64,000 nt of DNA from Flavobacterium macacae. GTDB taxonomy: Bacteria > Bacteroidota > Bacteroidia > Flavobacteriales > Flavobacteriaceae. Positions 1 through 8,615 of the stretch are shown in pieces. The notes under the pieces are model-generated. The model searched no databases. It saw nothing but the letters and a program-made list of their open reading frames with translations, and was not told the DNA's origin. The stretch spans positions 10,578-74,577 of the forward strand of contig NZ_RQVR01000012.1 of the NCBI RefSeq assembly GCF_003865365.1, read 5' to 3'. Position 1 is the stretch's first letter, and the number at the start of each line of letters is the position of its first letter. A program made the position numbers and the translations under genes.

Positions 1-126
1 GATCCGAATTATTTTAACGAATATAACTAAAAATCTATTCCAAATCATTTATTTTTCTTACATTTTAAATGGGGCAAAAAAAACGAAACACTACTAAATG
101 TCGAGCTCATTGCTACTTTAAAAGTA

Positions 127-582
127 TTATTTCTTCAATCCAAATCCCTTTGGCACAAATAAATACCCTTTACTGTAAATATTGAAATACAGTTTTAAAG
201 GTTTTTTTAATCCCGGATAATTGATTTCATAAAGGTCTAAAAATCCTGCACCAGATTCGCCTCTTTTTGTTGGAAACGGGCAACAGCTTTCTACTTTTTT
301 ATAGGTAATTGTTTCGCCTTTTGGTCCGGTCAAAGCGTCTAAAAATCGTTTTGGGTTGCTGTCTTCGTCTTTTACATTTTTATAAAAAACATTAATCGGA
401 TAATCTTTGTTATAGCCGTATTTTTTGTCTTTGGCATATTCAGTGATTAAAAACCAGCCATCTTTGGTCAGCGTTGGTTCGGGCGCATTTTCATCCACAT
501 TTTTTAAGGTAGATTTCGCGCTGATGCAAGAAACCAGTGCCATTCCAGCAAATACAAGCAGTAACAATGATTTTATTTTCAT
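127..582 (-). CDS. Small lipoprotein of unknown function
   Basis: The 151-residue product starts with a lipoprotein-type signal (basic MKIK, hydrophobic stretch, then Val-Ser-Cys with Cys at residue 19), so it is probably anchored in the envelope. The mature part has a Cys-Cys-Pro-Phe-Pro motif around residues 100-104 and a charged, Lys-rich tail. I recall homologues in Flavobacterium databases labelled 2-dehydro-3-deoxyphosphooctonate aldolase; nothing here supports an aldolase (wrong size, lipoprotein signal), so I treat that label as a propagated error. It starts 4 bases after the DUF4199 gene and is probably co-transcribed with it. Function unknown. Confidence 0.75.
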   Translation of the reverse strand: MKIKSLLLLVFAGMALVSCISAKSTLKNVDENAPEPTLTKDGWFLITEYAKDKKYGYNKDYPINVFYKNVKDEDSNPKRFLDALTGPKGETITYKKVESCCPFPTKRGESGAGFLDLYEINYPGLKKPLKLYFNIYSKGYLFVPKGFGLKK

Positions 583-586
583 GATT

Positions 587-1054
587 TTATTTCTTTTTAG
601 TCTGAATGAAATACGAAACTACAGCTGCAATTACCATTCCAATGGATAACGTAAAAAAGACAGTTTGCATTATGTAGCTTTTCAAATTAAAATAACTCGC
701 TGCAGCCACTTTGTCATTTGAAAGTGCAATCATATTTTCAAAAAATTCAGGTGCAATTACTTCGTGAATCGAGGCTTGCGACAACGGCATCAGCAATGCA
801 ATTATAATGGTCATGTAAAGTCCGGTGGCGGTTCCTTGTTTCCAATCCATATTTCCGTTGAAAAAACGGAATTTTTTCTCTTTTAAGGCAGCTATGTAAA
901 TTATGGAAGCAAGGACGTAAAAAAGTAGCGAAGAAAGCATGTAATAACTTATATTTTCTCCAAAAACGCCCAACACTTTCTCAAAAATAGCCCAAGCCAA
1001 ATAACAAAAAGTATAACGGATTCCCCATTTAAATTCAATCGCAAATTTTTTCAT
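587..1054 (-). CDS. DUF4199-type small integral membrane protein
   Basis: The 155-residue protein has four hydrophobic segments (about residues 12-32, 37-56, 76-95 and 125-150), with a long loop between the third and fourth. Size, N-terminal MKKFAIEFKWGI-like start and layout fit the DUF4199 family of Bacteroidetes inner-membrane proteins, whose role is unknown. It is first in a two-gene minus-strand unit with the small lipoprotein. A possible -7 box (TAATTTTG on the minus strand) lies at 1079-1086, without a clear -33 partner. Confidence 0.7.
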   Translation of the reverse strand: MKKFAIEFKWGIRYTFCYLAWAIFEKVLGVFGENISYYMLSSLLFYVLASIIYIAALKEKKFRFFNGNMDWKQGTATGLYMTIIIALLMPLSQASIHEVIAPEFFENMIALSNDKVAAASYFNLKSYIMQTVFFTLSIGMVIAAVVSYFIQTKKK

Positions 1055-1152
1055 TGTAGGTTTTTTTTATTCTGAAGCCAAAATTAAAGGTTTAATTTTA
1101 ACTTAGAATCTATTTTGGAACGAAATTGTACGATAGAGTGGAAGTGAATTCT

Positions 1153-1160
1153 TATTTTTG
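1153..1160 (+). promoter_or_regulatory. Candidate -7 box before the YeeE-type transporter
   Basis: TATTTTTG matches the Bacteroidetes -7 consensus TAnnTTTG and lies 17 bases before the ATG at 1178. The nearest TTG (1126-1128) is 24 bases away, slightly longer than usual, so the full promoter is uncertain. Confidence 0.4.
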
Positions 1161-1177
1161 CCGAAAATAATTTCATT

Positions 1178-1738
1178 ATGTATAGTTTTTACGGCACTTG
1201 GCCTTGGTATATTTCAGGATTTTTGCTTGGAGCAGTTATGCTGACACTTGTTTATTTCGGAAAAACATTCGGAATGTCGTCGAATTTAAGAACGCTTTGC
1301 ACGATTTCGGGCGCGGGGAAATTTTCGGATTTCTTTCGTTTCGATTGGAAATCACAGCGCTGGAATCTTGTTGTCGTATTAGGAGCGATGATTGGCGGTT
1401 TTATTGCCGTAAATTATTTGAGCGACGGTTCTGGCGTGCAGCTCAATCCACAGACGATTACGCAATTGCAAGAAATGAAAATTGATGCTCCGGTAAACGG
1501 AAACCTAATTCCTGAGAAGTTTACTTCGGCAGAAAGTATTTTTACCCCAAAGATTTTTGTATTTATGCTTTTGGGCGGATTATTGGTCGGTTTTGGAGCA
1601 AGATACGCCGGAGGCTGTACTTCGGGACACGCAATTAGTGGATTGAGTAATCTGCAATTGCCTTCTTTAATTGCCGTTATCGGATTTTTTATCGGAGGCT
1701 TGGTTGCTGCACACTTTCTTTTACCTCTAATTTTTTAA
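1178..1738 (+). CDS. YeeE/YedE-type sulfur-compound transporter, subunit 1
   Basis: The 186-residue membrane protein has about four hydrophobic segments and the family signature Gly-Gly-Cys-Thr-Ser-Gly-His near residues 146-152. In characterised YeeE (TsuA) proteins conserved cysteines pass thiosulfate through the membrane, and this motif holds such a Cys. Canonical YeeE is roughly twice as long; here the protein is a half-size unit followed 3 bases later by a second half-size unit with its own Cys motif. I infer that the two form one transporter for thiosulfate or a similar sulfur compound. The substrate is not shown by the sequence. Confidence 0.82.
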   Translation: MYSFYGTWPWYISGFLLGAVMLTLVYFGKTFGMSSNLRTLCTISGAGKFSDFFRFDWKSQRWNLVVVLGAMIGGFIAVNYLSDGSGVQLNPQTITQLQEMKIDAPVNGNLIPEKFTSAESIFTPKIFVFMLLGGLLVGFGARYAGGCTSGHAISGLSNLQLPSLIAVIGFFIGGLVAAHFLLPLIF

Positions 1739-1741
1739 GCT

Positions 1742-2155
1742 ATGAAATTTATAAAATATCTATTAGTCGGAATTGTTTTCGGAATCGTTTTGACAAAAGC
1801 AGAAGCCGTTTCGTGGTACAGAATTTATGAAATGTTCCAGTTCCAGTCGTTTCACATGTTTGGAATTATGATGACCGCCATGTTTGTAGGCGTTCTAGGA
1901 GTTCAAATTTATAAAAGAAAAAATATTAAAAATATTGAGGGAACACCGATTTCTATTCAAGACAAGGAAAAAGGATTTTTGAGCTATGCTATTGGAGGAA
2001 TTCTTTTTGGACTTGGTTGGGGAATGATTGGAACGTGTCCCGGGCCTATTTTTATCTTGATTGGAGCTGGTTTTTACGGCATCGGAATTGTGCTGATCGG
2101 AGCTTTGATCGGTACTTTTTTATATGGAATTTTAAAAGAAAAATTGCCCTATTAA
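1742..2155 (+). CDS. DUF6691-type YeeE/YedE half-transporter, subunit 2
   Basis: The 137-residue membrane protein has four hydrophobic stretches and a conserved Gly-Thr-Cys-Pro-Gly-Pro motif near residues 102-107, the second-half counterpart of the YeeE cysteine motif. It follows subunit 1 by 3 bases, so the two are almost certainly translated together. Proteins of this size next to a YeeE half are usually called DUF6691. Partner subunit of a sulfur-compound importer is inferred from family and context. Confidence 0.8.
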   Translation: MKFIKYLLVGIVFGIVLTKAEAVSWYRIYEMFQFQSFHMFGIMMTAMFVGVLGVQIYKRKNIKNIEGTPISIQDKEKGFLSYAIGGILFGLGWGMIGTCPGPIFILIGAGFYGIGIVLIGALIGTFLYGILKEKLPY

Positions 2156-2183
2156 AGTTTGGCTAAAAGCTATAAAAAACAAT

Positions 2184-2207
2184 CGCAGGAAAAACGAATT
2201 TCCTGCG
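2184..2207. terminator. Hairpin between convergent genes
   Basis: A perfect 9-bp stem (CGCAGGAAA / TTTCCTGCG) with a 6-base loop lies between the stop codons of the transporter pair and the PUL GH16 gene. It has only a weak T tract and may act in both directions. Confidence 0.6.
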
Positions 2208-2240
2208 AATGCCTACTAACTCAAACCTTAAAACAAAAAC

Positions 2241-3008
2241 TTAGTTCGAATAAACCCGAACATAATCGATAATAAATTCCTGTGGAAAGATGCTGTCATC
2301 CACTTCTGGACCGCCAAAATTGCCACCAATTGCCATATTTAAGATGAAATAAAACGGCTGGTCAAAGGGCCAAACGTCTTCATTTTTATCTTTTGGATTA
2401 AAAGTATACACTAAAATAGCATCTACATAAAAATCCATTTTGTCTTTTTTCCAATCCACGCCAAAAGTGTGAAAACCTTCTTCGATATTTTCAAATTTCA
2501 TTTTGCTTGAACTTGCATTGTCGCCGTGATTGGCTTGCGTGTGAAGCGTTGTGTACACCATTTGAGGATCTCTTCCAACATATTCTAAAATGTCAATTTC
2601 ACCGCTTTTTGGCCAACCTACATGTTTGATATTAGCACCCAACATCCAGAAAGCAGGCCAGATTCCTTGACCAACAGGCAATTTTGCACGCGTTTCCATA
2701 TAGCCATATTTGAACTCTTTTTTACCCGCGGTCGTGATTCTCGTGGAAGTGTATTTGTCACCGTCTTTTTTAGCGGTGATTACTAAATTTCCATCCACCA
2801 ACTTGTGGTTTTCTTTGGTATAAATTTGGCGTTCGTTATTTCCCCATCCGCAGATATTTGGGCAACCGTCGCCTAATTCAAAGTTCCAAACGTTCTCGTT
2901 TAAACTTTTCCCGTTAAAATTTTCTTCCCAGATCAACTTTCCTTTTTTGGCTTGACCAAAAGAAAAACTCGCTGAAAGCATTAAAACGGCTATTAAAGTA
3001 GTTTTCAT
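2241..3008 (-). CDS. Secreted GH16 beta-glucanase (laminarinase-like)
   Basis: The 255-residue enzyme has a Sec signal peptide (about residues 1-19, ending Phe-Gly-Gln) and is otherwise a single GH16 domain. The catalytic motif is Glu137-Ile-Asp139-Ile-Leu-Glu142: Glu137 is the expected nucleophile, Glu142 the acid/base. The extra residue before the second Glu (ExDxxE) is the form found in laminarinases and related beta-1,3-glucanases rather than lichenases. There is no lipobox, so the enzyme is probably periplasmic or secreted, unlike the larger GH16 of the same locus. It is the last gene of the PUL, 6 bases after GH3. Endo-cleavage of beta-1,3- or mixed-linkage glucan is inferred. Confidence 0.9.
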   Translation of the reverse strand: MKTTLIAVLMLSASFSFGQAKKGKLIWEENFNGKSLNENVWNFELGDGCPNICGWGNNERQIYTKENHKLVDGNLVITAKKDGDKYTSTRITTAGKKEFKYGYMETRAKLPVGQGIWPAFWMLGANIKHVGWPKSGEIDILEYVGRDPQMVYTTLHTQANHGDNASSSKMKFENIEEGFHTFGVDWKKDKMDFYVDAILVYTFNPKDKNEDVWPFDQPFYFILNMAIGGNFGGPEVDDSIFPQEFIIDYVRVYSN

Positions 3009-3014
3009 TTTTTA

Positions 3015-5309
3015 TTAATTAGAATATTTAAAATCAGATTGTAATGTAGCCATAGAGCTTCCGCCAACAAACACTTGGAAATCGCCTGCTTCCACTTCCC
3101 ATTTTTTATTTGCAGTATAAAATTCAATTGTTTTTTCATTAATTTCAAAAGAAACTGTTTTGGTTTCTCCCGCTTTTATTTCAGTCATTTCAAAGCCTTT
3201 CAGCTCCCGAACCGGACGAGTTACGCTGGCAACCAAATCTCTGATGTACATTTGAACGACTTCTTTTCCATCGACTTTGCTGTTGTTTTTGACGTCTACA
3301 GTTACCGTAATTGTTCCGTTTTTAGCAAATGATTTTTTGTCTAGTTTTAAATTAGAATATTCAAATTTAGAATAGCTCAATCCAAATCCAAACGGATATT
3401 GGGGCGTATTTTCAACATCGTTGTAATGCGACCAAAAAACGCTTTCCGGATTATCTGTCGAAGGCCTTCCGGTATTTTTATAGTTGTAATAAATTGGCAA
3501 TTGTCCCACATTTCTAGGGAAAGTCATTGGCAGTTTTCCACTCGGATTGTAATCTCCGTACAAAACTTGCGCAATGGCATGGCCGCTTTGCGTTCCTAAA
3601 TGCCAAGCTTCAACGATGGCAGGAATGTTTTTTGCCGCCCAAGGAATAGTCAACGGACGGCCGTTTTGCAACACCAAAACAATATTTTTATTGGCTTTAA
3701 AAACGGTTTCTAACAGCTCTTGTTGCACGCCCGGAAGTCCGATTTCAGCACGGCTTCTTCCTTCGCCAGATTGCAAACCGTGTTCGCCAAGTACCATAAT
3801 CACGACATCAGCATTTTTTGCTGCAGCAAATGCTTTGTCGAAACCACTTTTGTCTGTCATGTTGATTTTGGTTTGTTCTACGAATTTTGGTAATCCTACA
3901 GCCACGTCAGCCCCGTTTTCGTAGGTAATTTGATTTCCCTTGTACATATTCATTCCTTCCAAAAAAGAAACCGCGGTGTTATCATCAGCACCGATCCTCC
4001 AGCTTCCAAGCGGACTTGTTTTGTCGTTGGCCAACGCTCCGATGATGGCAATTCTCTGCCCTGATTTTTTTAGCGGAAGCAAATCATTTTCATTCTTTAA
4101 AAGAACGATTGATTTTTTTGCCATATCTAAAACGCCGTCTTGAAATTCTTGTTTTCCGGTGGTTTCTTTTTCACGAGCTTCGTCGCAATATTTGTAGGGA
4201 TCATCAAACAATCCCAATAAAAATTTCACTCTCAAAATGCGACTTACGGAATCATCGATTTTGTCTTCAGAAACTTTTCCTTCTTTGACTAAATCCACCA
4301 AATGGTTTAAATATCCGTAGGATTCCATATCCATATCAGAACCCGCATTTGCGGCAAGCATCGAAGCTTCTTTTAGATCTTTTGCATAGCCGTGCGGGAT
4401 CATTTCTGCCACAGAACCCCAGTCAGAAACCACGAATCCGTTAAAATTCCATTCGCCTTTCAGCAAATCTCTTTGCAAATATTTGTTTCCCGTTGCCGGA
4501 ATGCCTTCCAACTCATTGAAGGAATTCATAAAGGTCAAGACGCCAGCATCAACTGTCGCCTTGAAAGGAGGAAGGATGATGTTGTGCAAGGTATTTTCGC
4601 TCACATCAACGGTGTTGTAATCGCGGCCCGATTCTGAAAAACCATAACCGGCAAAATGTTTTGTACAGGCGGCAAGGTGAAATTCATCAAATTTGTCACC
4701 TTGAAAACCACGTACTCTGGCGATCGCAATTTGGCTTCCCAAGTAAGGATCTTCGCCAGCGCCTTCCATAACTCTTCCCCACCGCGCGTCACGCGTGATG
4801 TCAACCATCGGTGCGAAAGTCCAGTTTAAACCTGCGGCGGCAGCTTCGGCAGCGGCAATTTCGGCTGATTTTTTCATAGCTTCTAGATCCCAAGAAGCGG
4901 CTTCAGCCAACGGAATCGGGCTTACCGTCTTGTATCCGTGAACGACATCAAAACCAAATAGCATCGGAATTCCCAAACGGGTTTCTTCGACTGCAATTTT
5001 TTGCATTGCCCTGACTTCTTTTGCACCCCGAATATTCAGCATGGAACCTACCAGTCCTTTTTTAATATTTTCATATTTTTTTGAAGCTTCTCCTTCCGAT
5101 GGAGCAGGGCCGGTTACATCATAGAATCCGTTGTATTGGTTCATCTGCCCGACTTTTTCTTCCAAAGTCATTAGTTTTAGTACCGAATCTACTCGTTGGG
5201 CAATGGGGTCTTTTTGACTTGCGGTCAAATTTGCTTTTGGAGTGCCACAACTTATGGCAAAAGCCAAAGAAAAGGTGAACAATCCATATTTTAATAGGTT
5301 GTTTTTCAT
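3015..5309 (-). CDS. GH3 beta-glucosidase lipoprotein
   Basis: The 764-residue enzyme begins with a lipoprotein signal (lipobox Ala-Ile-Ser-Cys, Cys21). It has the usual GH3 order: N-terminal TIM barrel (about 35-365) with Lys217-His218 and the nucleophile Asp296 in Val-Ser-Asp-Trp-Gly, then the alpha/beta sandwich (about 395-620), then a C-terminal fibronectin III-like domain (about 660-750). Length and order match BglX-type beta-glucosidases. In this locus it would remove glucose from the ends of oligosaccharides released by the GH16 enzymes, probably in the periplasm. It is separated from the upstream GH16 gene by 70 bases holding a strong hairpin and is followed closely by the second GH16. 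Confidence 0.93.
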   Translation of the reverse strand: MKNNLLKYGLFTFSLAFAISCGTPKANLTASQKDPIAQRVDSVLKLMTLEEKVGQMNQYNGFYDVTGPAPSEGEASKKYENIKKGLVGSMLNIRGAKEVRAMQKIAVEETRLGIPMLFGFDVVHGYKTVSPIPLAEAASWDLEAMKKSAEIAAAEAAAAGLNWTFAPMVDITRDARWGRVMEGAGEDPYLGSQIAIARVRGFQGDKFDEFHLAACTKHFAGYGFSESGRDYNTVDVSENTLHNIILPPFKATVDAGVLTFMNSFNELEGIPATGNKYLQRDLLKGEWNFNGFVVSDWGSVAEMIPHGYAKDLKEASMLAANAGSDMDMESYGYLNHLVDLVKEGKVSEDKIDDSVSRILRVKFLLGLFDDPYKYCDEAREKETTGKQEFQDGVLDMAKKSIVLLKNENDLLPLKKSGQRIAIIGALANDKTSPLGSWRIGADDNTAVSFLEGMNMYKGNQITYENGADVAVGLPKFVEQTKINMTDKSGFDKAFAAAKNADVVIMVLGEHGLQSGEGRSRAEIGLPGVQQELLETVFKANKNIVLVLQNGRPLTIPWAAKNIPAIVEAWHLGTQSGHAIAQVLYGDYNPSGKLPMTFPRNVGQLPIYYNYKNTGRPSTDNPESVFWSHYNDVENTPQYPFGFGLSYSKFEYSNLKLDKKSFAKNGTITVTVDVKNNSKVDGKEVVQMYIRDLVASVTRPVRELKGFEMTEIKAGETKTVSFEINEKTIEFYTANKKWEVEAGDFQVFVGGSSMATLQSDFKYSN

Positions 5310-5332
5310 TATATAAATTTGAAATTAAATAA

Positions 5333-5361
5333 ATAAGAAGGCTTTTTGATGGCCTTCTTAT
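5333..5361 (-). promoter_or_regulatory. Intra-operon hairpin between GH16 and GH3
   Basis: ATAAGAAGGC and GCCTTCTTAT form a perfect 10-bp stem with a 9-base loop in the longest gap of the PUL after susC. On the coding (minus) strand it is followed by a T-rich stretch. It could be a leaky terminator lowering GH3 and GH16 levels, or an mRNA processing or stabilising hairpin. Confidence 0.55.
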
Positions 5362-5379
5362 CTATTAAACTTGGAAAAA

Positions 5380-7044
5380 TTATTGGTAAACTCTTACATA
5401 GTCCACTTCCATTGAAGATTGCGAGAATCCCGGTGCGATTGTTCCTCCAAAAGTACCGCCCATCGCCACGTTCATTATCAGGAAGAAATCTAAGTTAAAA
5501 GGTGTTCCTGGATTGTTGGCCACTGTGTGGAAAGCAGGTTGGTCATCTACAGAAAATGTAATGGAAGTTGGGCTCCAAACCACTCTGTAGGTATGAAACT
5601 CGCCTCCAACATTTGAAGCAGTTGTTGTGGCAGTTGGTCCGTTTCCTCCAAAATTTCCAGGGAAATGAAGCGTTGAATGGATGGTGTTCGGCTGGTTTCC
5701 TTTGTGTTCCATCACATCAATTTCGCCACAAGCCGGCCAAGGATTTGTTTGGTAATTTTGCCCCAGCATCCAAAGTGCAGGCCAGGTACCGCCACCAACA
5801 GGTAATTTTGCCCTGAATTCTACTTTTCCGTAGGTGAATTCAAATTTGTTTTCAGAAACCAATCGGGCAGAAGTGTAGCTGGATCCCATGTAGCTTTCCG
5901 CTTTAGCGATAATTTTCAAAAATCCACCTTGAACGATTACGTTTTCTGGTCTGCTGGTGTAATATTGCGACTCGCTATTTCCCCAACCGTTATCTCCGGT
6001 TCCAATATTGTAACCCCAATTTGCTGAATTTGGAGCGCCGTCAACATCAAATTCATCAGCAAAAACCAAGTTGGTATAATCTGGTTCTGGCTCATTTCCA
6101 CCACCTTGAACAGGAGGTTGTGAGCTGTAAATAAAGTACCAAGCTAAAGCAGGATCATTTCCGGGAACGGCTCTAATCACCATTCTGTCAGGAGTTATTG
6201 ATAAAATATCATAAGAAGTTGCATTGATGTAATATCCCATAAAACCTCCGTCAGTGAATATCATTTCAGTGCCCGTTTTAAATTCGCTACCAACTAATGA
6301 AGATGACGGTCCAAGCGTTACAATTTTTTCACCACCAGTATTATAATTTAAGCAATGATCGCTTCCTGGAGCACCACCAAATTCCACTGCATAAGAAGCA
6401 TTGAAGAATGTTTTTCCGAAGTTGTTTAAGGTATATTTTAAAACATCTCCGTCAGCCGTGAAAGTCAATTCGTTGTCATAAAGACAATTTGAATCTGCGG
6501 AAGCTTCTTTTTCAAAAGGTGTTGCGGCATAATAACCAGGCACGCGATTGGCATCAAGATCACCATTATTTGGACCTACGCCAAGATGCCCTGGAACGGC
6601 AGCTGCCCAATACCAAGTTTTAGAAGATCCGTTTGTTAATAATCCGAAAGTTACTAAATCAGAAAAATTACTGAATACGTCTTCAACAATAAAAGAAGCG
6701 CTACTTGCGACACCGCCTTTACCAATTGCGACAACCGTCACTTGATAAGAATTGATACCGTTTTTCGTGAATTTTTTTGTGAATTGACCTCCAGAAACGG
6801 TAGTGTTTGATAAATCTTCGAAAATAAATTTATAGCTCATCGCATTGTCTGCTTTTGCTTTTAAGATCACATCTCCTGTTCCGTTTCCGTTTGGATTATC
6901 AGCGTCAACGCCAACTATTTCGTAGGTTAAAGAAAGATTTGTTGGTGCGTCTAAGCTTCCGAATGACTTGTCATCGTCTTGACAGGCAGATACCAATACT
7001 ATAAGCATCAGTAAAATTCCTAATTTGTTTAATATCTTTTTCAT
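5380..7044 (-). CDS. Multidomain GH16 glucanase lipoprotein
   Basis: The 554-residue protein has a lipobox (Val-Ser-Ala-Cys, Cys21) followed by three acidic residues (Gln-Asp-Asp-Asp), a pattern linked to surface export of lipoproteins in Bacteroidetes. Domains in order: PKD/Ig-like module (about 32-122); a middle domain of about 175 residues (130-305) with two Cys and many aromatics, which I cannot place; a Gly/Pro/Glu linker (310-322); and C-terminal GH16 (about 323-554). The catalytic motif is Glu441-Ile-Asp443-Val-Met-Glu446, again the laminarinase-type ExDxxE. It probably makes the first cuts in the polysaccharide at the cell surface. It lies 5 bases after the glycan-binding lipoprotein gene. 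Confidence 0.9.
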   Translation of the reverse strand: MKKILNKLGILLMLIVLVSACQDDDKSFGSLDAPTNLSLTYEIVGVDADNPNGNGTGDVILKAKADNAMSYKFIFEDLSNTTVSGGQFTKKFTKNGINSYQVTVVAIGKGGVASSASFIVEDVFSNFSDLVTFGLLTNGSSKTWYWAAAVPGHLGVGPNNGDLDANRVPGYYAATPFEKEASADSNCLYDNELTFTADGDVLKYTLNNFGKTFFNASYAVEFGGAPGSDHCLNYNTGGEKIVTLGPSSSLVGSEFKTGTEMIFTDGGFMGYYINATSYDILSITPDRMVIRAVPGNDPALAWYFIYSSQPPVQGGGNEPEPDYTNLVFADEFDVDGAPNSANWGYNIGTGDNGWGNSESQYYTSRPENVIVQGGFLKIIAKAESYMGSSYTSARLVSENKFEFTYGKVEFRAKLPVGGGTWPALWMLGQNYQTNPWPACGEIDVMEHKGNQPNTIHSTLHFPGNFGGNGPTATTTASNVGGEFHTYRVVWSPTSITFSVDDQPAFHTVANNPGTPFNLDFFLIMNVAMGGTFGGTIAPGFSQSSMEVDYVRVYQ

Positions 7045-7049
7045 AGCGA

Positions 7050-8603
7050 TTAATTTGAAAGTTTAACATCGTCAAAATAGTAGGTCGCTCCAGTTCCATT
7101 CGTTCCAAAGTCAAAGAAAAGCACTACGTTTTGATAGTTATTATTGTTGTTAATTCCGGTTAAATCATAAGTCAGTTCTTGCCAAGCATTTGCTACAGTT
7201 GTTGTAGCAGAAAGTTCGGTGTTGATTCCTGTATTTGAACTATTTTCTAGTTTTAATAAAACCGGAATTCCTGCTGCTGGCGACCAAACTTTAATTTTTA
7301 TTTTTTGGAAAGAAGAAAAATCAATTGGTTCAGTTAATGTAATTGCTGTTCCGGCCCACACTTCTGCACCTGCATTTTTAACCACTTGTGCAACAAATGC
7401 ACTCGTATTCATTCCGTTTGATTGTGGATTGGCAATTCTTGTAGCAAAAGCATTTCCGAAATCTCCAAAACCATAATTTAAAGTTGTGGATTCAAAAGTA
7501 AGAGGAAGCGTTTTTGGTTCAGCACCATCGGTTTGGCGGATGTCATCAAAATAGTATGTATCGCCGGAACCATTTGTTCCGAAATTAAAGAAGAAAATAA
7601 CTTTTGAATATGAATTTGCAGTATTTACAGTTCCAAAATCATAAGTTAAGTATTGCCAAGCGTTTGCCACTGTTGTTACTTGATCTACTTCGTGGTTGAT
7701 ATCGCCATTATTTAGGTTCTCAATTTTCATTTTTACCGTAACACCAACTGCAGGAGACCACACTTTTACTCTGAATTTAGTTAGAGTAGAAAAGTCAATT
7801 GGACTGTCTAAAACGATGGTTGTTCCTGCCCAAACTTCAGCGCCAGCCGTTTTGATTGATTTTCCAACATTGGCACTTAAATTGATTCCAGAAATATCAG
7901 GGTTTGCAACTTTACTTGTGGCTGCATTTCCAAAATCTGAAAATTGATAGTTTAAAGTAGCATTTTCAAAAGTGATGGGCAAAGTAACCGGATTGCTGAT
8001 GGTAACATTTTGAATCACTTCAGTTGTAGCAACACCTCCGCTGTAAGCGACAACTCTAACGGCATACGTTCCGATTGCAGCATAGGTGTGGTTTACAGTT
8101 TGCCCTTCATTAAATTGTACTGGAGTTTGGCTTGGATCTTCGCCATACCATACTTCAAAATACGTTTCAAAATCAGCAGTTGCAGTAACACCAATTGTAA
8201 AAGTATCTCCGGTGGCAGGAATGATCGTCACAGCCACATTTTCTGGAGCCACAAATGCAACTGTCAATGGGAGTATTGCTTCTGTTGTTTTTCCGTTGAT
8301 TCCTGTTGCTATGATTTTTACGTTATATTGACCTTCGGCATACGTGTGAGTCGTTTTTTGACCCACGGCTAAAGTCACTGATTCCACAGTCGCATCGCCA
8401 TAAAAGACTTCATAACTTACAATACCTTCTCCGTGTGGAGCGATGGTAACCAATCCAGAATTATTTTGAGTAATCGTAAATAATGCTGAAATATTTGCTG
8501 GAGCATCGGCATTATCAAAAAAGCCGGTATCAGAATCATCTTGTGAACAAGCCAACAATAATGAAACGAAAAAAATGCTCGCTATTAGTTTAATATTCTT
8601 CAT
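7050..8603 (-). CDS. Surface glycan-binding lipoprotein with PKD and tandem binding domains
   Basis: The 517-residue lipoprotein (lipobox Leu-Leu-Ala-Cys, Cys19, followed by Ser-Gln-Asp-Asp) has no catalytic domain. It holds two PKD-like modules (about 33-116 and 118-203) and then two homologous beta-sandwich domains of about 150 residues (207-360 and 364-517). Both of these contain Gly-Ala-Glu-Val-Trp-Ala-Gly-Thr, Val-Trp-Ser-Pro-Ala and Tyr-Tyr-Phe-Asp-Asp, which looks like an internal duplication of a carbohydrate-binding module. Position just after susD is where PULs encode SusE/SGBP-type proteins. Role: hold the glucan at the surface and present it to SusCD. The binding module family is not certain. 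Confidence 0.82.
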   Translation of the reverse strand: MKNIKLIASIFFVSLLLACSQDDSDTGFFDNADAPANISALFTITQNNSGLVTIAPHGEGIVSYEVFYGDATVESVTLAVGQKTTHTYAEGQYNVKIIATGINGKTTEAILPLTVAFVAPENVAVTIIPATGDTFTIGVTATADFETYFEVWYGEDPSQTPVQFNEGQTVNHTYAAIGTYAVRVVAYSGGVATTEVIQNVTISNPVTLPITFENATLNYQFSDFGNAATSKVANPDISGINLSANVGKSIKTAGAEVWAGTTIVLDSPIDFSTLTKFRVKVWSPAVGVTVKMKIENLNNGDINHEVDQVTTVANAWQYLTYDFGTVNTANSYSKVIFFFNFGTNGSGDTYYFDDIRQTDGAEPKTLPLTFESTTLNYGFGDFGNAFATRIANPQSNGMNTSAFVAQVVKNAGAEVWAGTAITLTEPIDFSSFQKIKIKVWSPAAGIPVLLKLENSSNTGINTELSATTTVANAWQELTYDLTGINNNNNYQNVVLFFDFGTNGTGATYYFDDVKLSN

Positions 8604-8615
8604 AGTTTATATGTT

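Noticed and set aside
3574..3924. 116-codon plus-strand frame inside the GH3 gene
   Set aside because: Fully antisense to a well-supported enzyme; its residues mirror GH3 codons.
8010..8372. 120-codon plus-strand frame in the SGBP gene
   Set aside because: Cys/Ser-rich composition is what the antisense of a Thr/Val/Ala-rich protein gives; no start context.
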